Source: Zavarzinella formosa DSM 19928
GTDB taxonomy: Bacteria; Planctomycetota; Planctomycetia; Gemmatales; Gemmataceae
DNA: 64,000 nucleotides
Assembly (NCBI RefSeq): GCF_000255705.1
Contig: NZ_JH636440.1
Span: 519,115-583,114 of the forward strand
Direction of reading: 5' to 3'
Below the pieces are notes generated by a model. That model made no database searches. It saw only the letters and a program-made list of their open reading frames with translations, and was not told the origin of the DNA. The position numbers and the translations under genes are program-made. Below are positions 25,806 through 33,460 of the stretch, piece by piece. Positions within the stretch are counted from its first letter, which is position 1. Each line of letters begins with the position of its first letter.

Positions 25806-27947
25806 TCACATCCACAGCACGCTCAACACTCCCAGCAGGACGACGGCGGCGAGCATCACCGCCGTCACGTATTGCCGGATTTGTCCGGTCTGCCGGCGTC
25901 GCACCCGCCGGCCGAACAGGATGGTTCCCTGCCCGATGGCGCTCATCACTCCGTCCAGACTCGTCAGGTTGATGCTCTTGTCCACCGCGTGGGCCTGTTC
26001 GCCCGGCAGCGTTTTCTTGTCGAACCGGGCGGCCACGAATCCCAGGCCCATCACCGGAAGAACGAACAGGGCATGGTACAACTCGTCGAAACCCCACTTC
26101 CGCATCAGGAACTGGTGAACACCGGCCATTTTCGCCTTTACATTGGCCGGGTTGATGGCCTGCGTCACATACATCAGCACGGCGACTGTAACGCCTAGAA
26201 TGGCCACGCCGAGGGCCAGCCACCCGGCGAGATGGTCTTTCTTCGCCAGTCCGTGGGCCATTCCCGGTTGCGATTGTTCAAGCAAATGGCCGAGGTAGCT
26301 CGCATGTGGCTCCCATGCCGGCCAGCCCCAGGCGATGCCCACGCTGCAAGCCGCCAGCAGCATCAACGGCACGGTCATCAAAAACGGTGATTCGTGGGCG
26401 TGCTCGGCCACATGATGGTCGCGGGGCGTCCCGGCAAATGTCAGGAACCAGAGCCGGAACATGTAGAAGGCGGTTAGCCCGGCCGTGAACAGCGGCAACA
26501 CAAACAGGGCGATGTGATTTGGCTCCGCGAGGGCGAAACCCATCGCGTTCGAGAGGATCATGTCCTTGCTGTACCACCCGCTGAAGAAGGGCGTGCCGAC
26601 AATGGCCAGCACGCCGATCAACATGGTGTAAGCGGTGATCGGCATCTTGCGCCGGAGGCCGCCCATTTTCATCATGTCTTGTTCGTGGTGGCAGCCATAA
26701 ATCACGCTGCCAGACCCGAGGAACAAGAGGGCTTTGAAGAAGGCGTGGGTCAGCAAGTGCAACAGTCCGGCGACCCATCCGCCGACGCCGAGGGCGAGCA
26801 TCATGTAGCCAAGCTGGCTGACAGTGGAATAGGCCAACACCCGCTTGATGTCCGTTTGTACCAAGGCAATCGTCGCCCCGAGGAACAACGTGATGGCACC
26901 GGTGTAAGCGATCACTAACCGCACTTCGGCCGTGAACAGCGGATAGGCCCGGCCGACAAGGTAGACCCCGGCCGCGACCATCGTGGCCGCGTGGATGAGG
27001 GCTGAAACGGGTGTCGGGCCTTCCATCGCGTCCGGCAGCCAGGTGTGCAGCGGGAACTGAGCCGACTTGCCGACGCAACCGAGGAAGATTCCCAAGCCCA
27101 TGACCGTGAACAAATACGCGGGCATCGGGTTTTGCCCGTTGGCGATATCGCGGGCAATGTCTTGCACGTTGAAGGTGCCGAAATAGACCCACGCGAGGGC
27201 GAGGCCGATCAGGAACCCGGCGTCACCGACGCGGTTCATCAGGAATGCTTTGTTCGCGGCTGTGCTGGCCGACTTGCGCTCAAAGTAAAACCCGATGAGG
27301 AAGAACGAGCAAACGCCGACGAGTTCCCATGAGACGAAAATCTGAAACAGATTGTCCGCGATAAGCAGGTTTAGCATCGAGAAGCAGAACAGCGACAGAA
27401 ACAGGAAGAACCGGCCGAACCGGCCCGGCCGGGTGACGTGGGCGGTGTGGTCTTCGTGTTCAATCTCCCGCTCGTCGCTCATGTAGCCGAGGGAGAAGAC
27501 GAAAATGCACGTCCCGACGAAGGTGACCATCGCAAAAAGAATCGCCGAGAGATGGTCGATGCGGTAGCCAAGTTCGATGACCGCCGCCGGTTTGTCCGTG
27601 TCCGGCAATCGCTCGCCGACGGAGGCCCAGGTGGTGCGCTCGGCCCAGCGTTGTTCCACTTCCAACGGGGATCGGTGTTCGCTGTCGTGCAAATAAGTGG
27701 CAAGGCCAATGAAGGCGAAGACGGCGCTGCCACCCATCGCCAGCGTGGCGAAAAACGCCCCGAGACGAATCGGCCGGTGGCCGCCGAGCAAAAAGTACCA
27801 GAACCGGGCGGTGGCGCTGATCTCGCGGGCGGGCCGGCACAGCGCGCGGACACCTCCGGCGATCAACAGGAGAGCGAAGGCCGCCAACGGCAGGAACATC
27901 GCCACGACATACATCCGGCCCGGCGATGCAAGCAGCCAACTTACCAT
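25806..27947 (-). CDS. nuoL: NADH-quinone oxidoreductase subunit L
   Basis: About 713 residues. The largest antiporter-like subunit of complex I, with the long C-terminal lateral helix. Family features: NLFQIFVSWELVGVCSFFL, AMEGPTPVSALIHAATM, STVSQLGYMMLALGVGG and the distal region with PALxx-type helices. Start taken at ATG 27947 (VSWLLASPG), with GGGA upstream; the open frame reaches 28133, but the extension is proline and glycine rich, lacks conservation and overlaps the end of vapC. Downstream is nuoM. The other complex I genes in this window (nuoH, J, K) are about 20 kb away. Confidence 0.95.
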   Translation of the reverse strand: MVSWLLASPGRMYVVAMFLPLAAFALLLIAGGVRALCRPAREISATARFWYFLLGGHRPIRLGAFFATLAMGGSAVFAFIGLATYLHDSEHRSPLEVEQRWAERTTWASVGERLPDTDKPAAVIELGYRIDHLSAILFAMVTFVGTCIFVFSLGYMSDEREIEHEDHTAHVTRPGRFGRFFLFLSLFCFSMLNLLIADNLFQIFVSWELVGVCSFFLIGFYFERKSASTAANKAFLMNRVGDAGFLIGLALAWVYFGTFNVQDIARDIANGQNPMPAYLFTVMGLGIFLGCVGKSAQFPLHTWLPDAMEGPTPVSALIHAATMVAAGVYLVGRAYPLFTAEVRLVIAYTGAITLFLGATIALVQTDIKRVLAYSTVSQLGYMMLALGVGGWVAGLLHLLTHAFFKALLFLGSGSVIYGCHHEQDMMKMGGLRRKMPITAYTMLIGVLAIVGTPFFSGWYSKDMILSNAMGFALAEPNHIALFVLPLFTAGLTAFYMFRLWFLTFAGTPRDHHVAEHAHESPFLMTVPLMLLAACSVGIAWGWPAWEPHASYLGHLLEQSQPGMAHGLAKKDHLAGWLALGVAILGVTVAVLMYVTQAINPANVKAKMAGVHQFLMRKWGFDELYHALFVLPVMGLGFVAARFDKKTLPGEQAHAVDKSINLTSLDGVMSAIGQGTILFGRRVRRRQTGQIRQYVTAVMLAAVVLLGVLSVLWM

Positions 27948-28060
27948 GTATCCCGCCCCGCCCGTGGGAGTGTGCGAACGGCCCGTGCCCACTGGTATAT
28001 GGCCCCCGGCCATCATCGGGGATTGCGGGAGAATGGGCGGAGGTTGTTGGCGGGGAAATG

Positions 28061-28468
28061 TCAAACCGTCCAATTCTCGACAGTCAGGCCGGGAATCGCC
28101 AAAAGGTCGCTGTCCGTGGAGACCACCGTGCATTTCCCCAAGGTCAAAGCAATCGCGGCAATCATGATGTCGATGACTTGCATCGGACGACCTGTCCGGC
28201 GTAGTTCGGCGTGCAAACGGCCGTACTCAAAAGCAGCATCTTTGTCAAAAGGCCAGACAGTGATGGAAGGCAAGACGGAATGCAAGCTTCGCATATTCCG
28301 GTCCCGGTTCTCCCCGTATTCGATGCCGTAAACCAACTCGGCCAAAACGGGAACACCAATGCCAATAATATTTCCTTTGCGTGTTTCCAACTGGCAGCGT
28401 TCGCGGATGCCTTGTCGGCGGTTCACCAAATGGCCGAGGATCCCCGAATCAAGAAGATAACGGGTCAT
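28061..28468 (-). CDS. VapC-type PIN-domain toxin (ribonuclease)
   Basis: About 135 residues, the standard VapC size. The PIN-domain acidic residues are all visible: Asp7 in RYLLDSG, Glu44 in VPVLAELVYG, Asp100 in QVIDIMIAA and Asp119/Asp121 in STDSD. They bind the metal for RNA cleavage, typically of tRNA or rRNA. ATG 28468 overlaps the antitoxin stop as ATGA, the usual coupled arrangement. It lies directly upstream of nuoL on the same strand. Confidence 0.93.
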   Translation of the reverse strand: MTRYLLDSGILGHLVNRRQGIRERCQLETRKGNIIGIGVPVLAELVYGIEYGENRDRNMRSLHSVLPSITVWPFDKDAAFEYGRLHAELRRTGRPMQVIDIMIAAIALTLGKCTVVSTDSDLLAIPGLTVENWTV

Positions 28469-28746
28469 TCAAAGATCCTGTCGATTTTTTTCGCGTGTTC
28501 AAAGAAGTGGGCTTTTTCCCATTCCTTGCGCGCGAGCCGGTCGGCTTCCAGTCTCGCCTCTTCTTCGGGGCTTCGATCAAATGGAATGATCTGATCCATT
28601 GCCGTGACGATCCGTTCGATCTCCTTCGGGGACATCAGATCGTCGTCATCGGCGACGGAGATTTTGACACTCGTGCCGTCGGGCAGGTCGAGTGGTTCGT
28701 CGGGTTCGATGCGGCCGTTGCGAATGGTGGCGTTGATGGTCGGCAT
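28465..28746 (-). CDS. Antitoxin partner of VapC (AF2212/DUF104-like N terminus)
   Basis: About 93 residues. The N terminus TINATIRNGRIEPDEPLDLP followed by DGTSVKISV is the AF2212-like (DUF104) fold used by a class of VapB antitoxins. The C-terminal part is charged and helical (SPEEEARLEADRLARKEWEK), as expected for the toxin-binding tail. ATG 28746 follows GGGAG; upstream in-frame sequence to 29067 is not conserved-looking and antisense to nothing useful. It is the first gene of the pair and probably represses its own promoter with VapC. Confidence 0.85.
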   Translation of the reverse strand: MPTINATIRNGRIEPDEPLDLPDGTSVKISVADDDDLMSPKEIERIVTAMDQIIPFDRSPEEEARLEADRLARKEWEKAHFFEHAKKIDRIFE

Positions 28747-28847
28747 GATGAATAAACTCCCTTCCCGGATGATTTTACCCGATGAGAGGGAGCTTGTCAC
28801 GCCGTCCGGAGCGTCGGAGAACCCGACACTCCAAAACCGGAGTTGTC

Positions 28848-29270
28848 TTACTTCGTCTCGGCGACGTATTCGCCTTCGATGGCTTTCTTGGCGGCTTCGT
28901 CCACGTCGTCGCCATCGAAGTTGCTCAGCACGATGGCCGTTTTCTTGGTTTCCATCTTGAAGCTGAACTTGTAGCCCTTTTCCTTGGTCACGGGGAAGTC
29001 GCCCTTCTTGATGAAGTTTTCGACTTCGCACTTGACGGCGCCTTCCTTGTCCATCGTGTATTTGCATTCCAGGGTGCCGCTGGCTTCCCCGGCCACCACG
29101 ATGAAGTCGAGCTTGTGATCCTTCTTGAGGGTGATGGTGAGGGCAAGGTCGCCGGCCGATCGCTTGAACGTCCCGACGGGGGATTTTTCGGCCGGTTCTT
29201 TCTTGTCTTCGGCGAAGCCGAACGAGCCAAGAGCCAAGGTCGCCAACACCAGCGTGCCAATCAATCGCAT
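28848..29270 (-). CDS. Small secreted protein, function unknown
   Basis: About 140 residues. Clear signal peptide (RLIGTLVLATLALGSFGFA) followed by EDKKEPAEKSPVGTFKRS. The mature part reads as alternating strands (LALTITLKKDHKLDFIVVAG, GTLECKYTMDKEGAVKCEVE), like a small lipocalin-like barrel, which is inference from pattern only. ATG 29270 has AGAGGA at good spacing. Codon use is typical of a highly expressed local gene, with many AAG and GAC/GAA codons. It follows the redoxin fusion gene by about 85 bases on the same strand. Confidence 0.8.
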   Translation of the reverse strand: MRLIGTLVLATLALGSFGFAEDKKEPAEKSPVGTFKRSAGDLALTITLKKDHKLDFIVVAGEASGTLECKYTMDKEGAVKCEVENFIKKGDFPVTKEKGYKFSFKMETKKTAIVLSNFDGDDVDEAAKKAIEGEYVAETK

Positions 29271-29355
29271 GACGTGTCCTCTGGAAAAAGAGATGTGGTT
29301 GGGCACGATTGATGTATGTCGGCGATGGCCGGACGGCGATGGGTTCACCAAGACT

Positions 29356-31221
29356 TCACGAGGTCCCCAAGGTGAGGGCCTCTTTCTGGCGGTTGCTCGT
29401 TCGGAAGATTCGCAAACCAAAAACGACAGCCAATAATATCGCCGCCACCGCCAGGCATCCCCGAATGCGGAGCCGGGCGGTTTGGGACTCGGCCGCCATG
29501 TCCTGATCCGCGAGGGCGATGTCGAGATAGCCGTTGAACATTTCATCAGTGCTTTCCCAGCCGGTTCGCACCAGAGCGTCCGGGTCCGGGTTGGCCGGGT
29601 TGTTCTTTGAATTGTCGTAAACCGCCACACATCGCACGATGGTCCCGGCGGGGAGGCGTTTGGGTTCGGCCAGTTCGTATCGGTGCTGCCAGTTGAAGTC
29701 GTAAGCCGGGACATCCAGAAGAGTTTCGCGGCTTCCGTCCGGGTAGTCGGCTTCGTAGCGGAACGACTTTCCTCGCAGGTGCATGTGAGGAAACATGGCC
29801 AGCAGCAACACATCCCGCTCGGCTGTCCATGTTTTCTCCACGGCATGCCGTGGAGCGTGCGGCGGGATGGCCAAATGATCATCGCCCAACAGTTTGGTCG
29901 CCACTTCTTTCCGAACAGTGTCCGGGTCTTCAAAGATCACCCCGACTTCGGTGCGATCCTCCTGCGGGGTGCCGACAATCGTGTAATGGACCACAATCTC
30001 CAACACCCAACCGGCGGGAATCCGCTTGGCCATGCCGGGCGGGAACACGGTCGGCCCCATGCCGGGCGTCCACGCCACCAGATTGAACGAACGAAGGGTT
30101 CCGACCTCGTAGTTTTCGCCGATCAACTCGGCGGTGCTCGGCGGTTTGAGGAACACCGAACAGTGATGAACGACCCGTCGGTTGCCCGGTCGGACCTCGA
30201 TGGCCCGCACCCAAGCTTCCTTGGTCAGCCCCGGATCGACCCGGAAATGCTGATATTCGACCAATCCACTGGCCGGGACGAGAAAGGGGGTCGGCATCGG
30301 ATAGACGGCGTCCGGTGTGCCGATCTTCCATCCGGTCGGATATTCAACCGGCGGCGGCAAGTCAGCCGGGTCACCCTCGGCGCATCCCTGCCGCACCCAT
30401 TCCAGAATCGTCTTCCGGGCCATGTCGGGCAAACGCCGGTCATTGCCCAGCCGGAGATGACCGGGGGCGGCATGCCAGGGGGGCATCCGGCCGTCTGACA
30501 CCACCTCGGCGATGGTTCCCGCCCGGCGTTTGGCATCCGCGAAACTCAACAGGGAAAACGGCGCGGCTTCCCCCGGCCGATGGCAGACGGCACAATGCTT
30601 TTGCAGCAGGGGCGCCACATCTTTCGAGAATGTAATCCGGGAAGTGGTTTGGTGTTTTTGTTCCGGCGGGTCGATCACGCACCCGGTCGCCGGAGTCAGG
30701 GGAATGCTCACCGGCCGGCCAGCCGCCACTTCTCGGGCGGCTTCGAGCAAATCGTTCCGCGTCGGCTGAGAACGAGCCAATCCGCCGGCCTCATATTGAT
30801 CGTCGATCCGGCCCCGGTAGCGCACACGACGGCCGGCATCAAGCACAAACGCTTGCGGGCTGCGACTGGCTCCCAACGCCGAAACCATCGCCCCGTCCGG
30901 GTCCATGTAAACGGGGAATGGCCATTGGTGGGATTGGATGAATGCGTCTGTCGGCCCCGTCTCGGCCAGCGGGTCGGCGTTCACCACGATCAAAGCGACG
31001 CGGTCCTTTGCCAAAAGGCCGGCAAGCTCCCGTAACCGGGGGCCATACCGGCCCGCCAGCGGGCAATCGACGCGCAATAGCACAACGACGACGGGTCGGC
31101 CGGCGGCCTCCGTGGATAGCCGGATTTTCTTCCCGGACGTTTCGGATAATTCGACATCAATGGGGGCGGCGGGCCAGAACACCGGCGTCAGCGCCACCAC
31201 CAAGGCGACAGCAATCGACAT
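29356..31221 (-). CDS. Redoxin / cytochrome c / copper monooxygenase-like fusion protein
   Basis: About 621 residues, exported. A signal segment (IAVALVVALTPVFWPAAP) precedes a thioredoxin-fold redoxin domain to about residue 170, with a single Cys53 in VDCPLAGRYGP. A haem site CAVCH at 210-214 lies in a short cytochrome domain. The rest, to about residue 570, resembles copper type II ascorbate-dependent monooxygenase folds, with VVHHCSVF near 355 and FPHMHLRGKSF near 467 as copper-type His motifs. A C-terminal membrane helix (CLAVAAILLAVVFGLRIF) and short basic tail end the protein. This combination recurs in planctomycetes and related soil bacteria; the substrate is unknown. ATG 31221 is chosen over TTG 31227. 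Confidence 0.85.
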   Translation of the reverse strand: MSIAVALVVALTPVFWPAAPIDVELSETSGKKIRLSTEAAGRPVVVVLLRVDCPLAGRYGPRLRELAGLLAKDRVALIVVNADPLAETGPTDAFIQSHQWPFPVYMDPDGAMVSALGASRSPQAFVLDAGRRVRYRGRIDDQYEAGGLARSQPTRNDLLEAAREVAAGRPVSIPLTPATGCVIDPPEQKHQTTSRITFSKDVAPLLQKHCAVCHRPGEAAPFSLLSFADAKRRAGTIAEVVSDGRMPPWHAAPGHLRLGNDRRLPDMARKTILEWVRQGCAEGDPADLPPPVEYPTGWKIGTPDAVYPMPTPFLVPASGLVEYQHFRVDPGLTKEAWVRAIEVRPGNRRVVHHCSVFLKPPSTAELIGENYEVGTLRSFNLVAWTPGMGPTVFPPGMAKRIPAGWVLEIVVHYTIVGTPQEDRTEVGVIFEDPDTVRKEVATKLLGDDHLAIPPHAPRHAVEKTWTAERDVLLLAMFPHMHLRGKSFRYEADYPDGSRETLLDVPAYDFNWQHRYELAEPKRLPAGTIVRCVAVYDNSKNNPANPDPDALVRTGWESTDEMFNGYLDIALADQDMAAESQTARLRIRGCLAVAAILLAVVFGLRIFRTSNRQKEALTLGTS

Positions 31222-31312
31222 TGACAACCCCGTCAGGGCGGTTCATCAGACACCAAAGAGTAGGACACGGCTGGCCGAGATTGCCGAAGTTTCCGAAACC
31301 ACCCGTTCGCAT

Positions 31313-31330
31313 GATCATTCGTCAATGATC
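31313..31330. promoter_or_regulatory. Candidate operator palindrome in a divergent promoter region
   Basis: GATCATT-CGTC-AATGATC is a 7-4-7 inverted repeat in the 317-base space between the divergently read redoxin fusion and HDOD genes. No -35/-10 pair is obvious on either strand. The rest of that space shows nothing else of note. Confidence 0.35.
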
Positions 31331-31538
31331 GGACTATCTCATTCACAGACAGGAATATTCATTTCCCGGTCTCAACAACCTTCCCGCCGAAGCGGTCCCG
31401 GCGGGGGAGAGTCGCTTGACCGGATTCAGCCCGTGGCACAAACTTGCCGAGAACCCCCACCGACGTTTGCCGTGCCCCATGAGGGGGCCATTTCGGGAAC
31501 GCCGACGCGCAAGACGCCCCTTGGAAGATGAGCCGGAC

Positions 31539-32588
31539 ATGAATTTTCGTCTATCTCTGTCGTCGCAGAAAACAATGGTTCCCCCACAATCCAGACCCGT
31601 TTCCAACTCCGACGCGCTGCTGGACAAAATCCTGAGCGACCCCAAACTCCCCTCCGCGCCGTCCGTGGCGTTGAGAATCGTGGAGTTGGTGAGCGATCCG
31701 GAATGTGAAATCGACAAAGTCATCCAGTTGCTGAGCACCGACGCGGCCATTTGTGCCCAGTTGTTGAAGACATTGAATTCCAGCTTGTACGCCCTGTCTC
31801 GGCCGGTCACCTCGGTGAAGCGGGCCGTGGCGATTCTGGGGCTGCATCCCTTGCGGTCGATCGTGTTGGGGCTGGCGCTTCCGGCGTTGCAAACCCGTGT
31901 CAAGAAGGATGACGGGTTGCGGCGGTTTTGGAGGTCGTCCGTGGCGGCGGCGATCATCGCCCGCGAACTGGCCATCACCCAACGTGATCCCCTGTACGAA
32001 GAGGCCTTCATCGCCTGCCTCCTGTGCGATCTTGGGACCGTGATCCTCTACCAGACGATTCCCAAGTCTTACGAGCCGGCTTGGAGCGGCCGGGAGCGAG
32101 TGTTTGGGGAAGCTTTGTGCGCTTGGGAGATGCGGCATCTGGGGATCGAACACCCCACCGTGAGCGCCGGGTTGTTGAAACGATGGCGGCTCCCCCCGGA
32201 GATTGTGGAACCGGTCCGGTATCATCATTGCGTGGATGATGCCGAGGATCAGCCGCCCCATATCCGGCAACGGACTGCCTTGTTGTCGTTCAGCCATCAG
32301 GTGGCGAGCATCGACGAGGTCAAGCCAAAGGATGTCCTGCCGGGGCTGATCGAGGAAGCCGGCACGACGTTCGGCATGAACAAGCAGGAATTCATGAACT
32401 TCCTGAAGGATGTCCGGCCGAAAATCGAAGCCTTCGCCGAACTGTTGCAAGTGGACATCGGCCAGTGCCCGAACTACGCCGAGGTGGTGTCGCTGGGTTG
32501 CAACGAACTCCTCCGGCTGTCATTGGAAATCGAGAAACCCCCTTCGATGTCGGGGGCGAAGACCAAGCCGGATCAGAGGCCAAACTAA
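31539..32588 (+). CDS. HDOD-domain regulatory protein
   Basis: About 349 residues. The HDOD domain (about residues 30-235) begins DPKLPSAPSVALRIVELVSD, continues IDKVIQLLSTDAAICAQLLK and has the HD-like but non-catalytic region LCDLGTVILYQ and KRWRLPPEIVEPVRYHH. HDOD proteins act in signalling, often around c-di-GMP or chemotaxis, without known catalysis. The C-terminal helical part ends EIEKPPSMSGAKTKPDQ. The open frame extends back to 31416, but ATG 31539 is favoured as it avoids an arginine-rich low-complexity leader. The STAS gene follows after about 150 bases on the same strand, and the two may form one signalling module. Confidence 0.87.
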   Translation: MNFRLSLSSQKTMVPPQSRPVSNSDALLDKILSDPKLPSAPSVALRIVELVSDPECEIDKVIQLLSTDAAICAQLLKTLNSSLYALSRPVTSVKRAVAILGLHPLRSIVLGLALPALQTRVKKDDGLRRFWRSSVAAAIIARELAITQRDPLYEEAFIACLLCDLGTVILYQTIPKSYEPAWSGRERVFGEALCAWEMRHLGIEHPTVSAGLLKRWRLPPEIVEPVRYHHCVDDAEDQPPHIRQRTALLSFSHQVASIDEVKPKDVLPGLIEEAGTTFGMNKQEFMNFLKDVRPKIEAFAELLQVDIGQCPNYAEVVSLGCNELLRLSLEIEKPPSMSGAKTKPDQRPN

Positions 32589-32735
32589 TCTGTCGGGCCA
32601 AGAAACGACCGTGTGTTTGGTTCACCTTTTTGACGCCGCCATGACGAATGAGACTCCCCGCCCTTTGGCCAACCCCCAACGTCTGATAAACTGACCGGGG
32701 GGGGCTGGCAATGATTCGCCGATGGGGATGGCGTC

Positions 32736-33107
32736 ATGGCGGACACTTATCGCTTGCTGCGGGTGCGGGCCATCGGGGATGAGTTGCTGGCCGTCGCGCC
32801 GGTGACCAATCTCCACGGCAATCCGGACGCGGATTCTTTCCGGGCCGACCTGCGAATCCTCGAAAACTGTCTGGCCAAACGGGTGCGGCTGGATGTCGGT
32901 GAAGTGACGATCATCGACGGGTCGTTCATGGCCGCCGTCGTGAAACTCTGGAAAATCCTGCACGCCCGCGCGGTTGAATTCACGGTGACCGCCTCGACGC
33001 CGCTCGCCGAGATCATGGCCATCACAAAACTGGACAAACTCTTTCCTGTGATCGTCGTCCCGGTCGCCGATTCCCCGCTGATCGTCTATGCCCCGGTTGG
33101 GGATTGA
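32736..33107 (+). CDS. STAS-domain protein, anti-sigma factor antagonist-like
   Basis: About 123 residues, single-domain. The pattern LRVRAIGDELLAVAPVTNLHG, then RVRLDVGEVTIIDGSFMAAV and VEFTVTASTPLAEIMAI, fits the STAS fold; IDGSF replaces the usual IDSSG, keeping a serine at the phosphorylation position. Such proteins bind anti-sigma kinases in partner-switching. No kinase or sigma gene is adjacent. ATG 32736 follows GGGGATGG. A palindrome follows the stop. Confidence 0.72.
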   Translation: MADTYRLLRVRAIGDELLAVAPVTNLHGNPDADSFRADLRILENCLAKRVRLDVGEVTIIDGSFMAAVVKLWKILHARAVEFTVTASTPLAEIMAITKLDKLFPVIVVPVADSPLIVYAPVGD

Positions 33108-33110
33108 TGG

Positions 33111-33186
33111 AAGAGAAGAGTTCACGCAAAGATCGCCAAGGGGAACTTTGCATCTCCTTGGCGATCTTTGCGTGAACTCTTCTCTT
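33111..33186. repeat. Perfect 31-bp palindrome between convergent genes
   Basis: Arms 33111-33141 and 33156-33186 pair without mismatch over a 14-nt loop. The core word CGCAAAGATCGCCAAGG is the same as in the palindrome at 18574-18692. It begins four bases after the STAS stop and ends thirteen bases before the end of the convergent gene, so it would form the 3' end of both transcripts. Confidence 0.9.
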
Positions 33187-33198
33187 CTTTTCTCAGTC

Positions 33199-33450
33199 CT
33201 ACCAACCCAATTTGGATCGCAGTTCGTCCAAGCCGCCCCGGAGGGCGTTTTCGAGGGAGGGGTATTCCACCCCGCCGTCGAGGCGTTTGCCGTTGTTCGT
33301 CTGCGTCAGGACGCAGGTGAACTTGCCTCGGGCCGGCGTGGCCACGAGACGGTATTGCGGGTGGCCGTTCAGGGTCACCAAGAAGGTCCGGTCGTTCAGG
33401 CCGGCCGCGAGGCCGCCGTTGCGGGTGGTCAGCCAGTCGGGAGGGGTCAT
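33199..33450 (-). CDS. Hypothetical small protein downstream of the MFS gene
   Basis: About 83 residues, soluble, no signal peptide. Strand-rich (RTFLVTLNGHPQYRLVATP, GKFTCVLTQT) with a C-terminal helix (LENALRGGLDELRSKLG). I do not recognise the family. ATG 33450 lies eleven bases after the MFS stop; a GGAG within the MFS 3' end could serve as its ribosome site, implying coupled translation. Confidence 0.7.
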   Translation of the reverse strand: MTPPDWLTTRNGGLAAGLNDRTFLVTLNGHPQYRLVATPARGKFTCVLTQTNNGKRLDGGVEYPSLENALRGGLDELRSKLGW

Positions 33451-33460
33451 CGTTGTTCAA

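Noticed and set aside
27948-28133. Longer NuoL start
   Set aside because: Overlaps the vapC end, proline/glycine-rich and unlike NuoL N termini.
31343-32011. Minus-strand frame opposite HDOD
   Set aside because: Serine/arginine-rich shadow of a clear HDOD gene.
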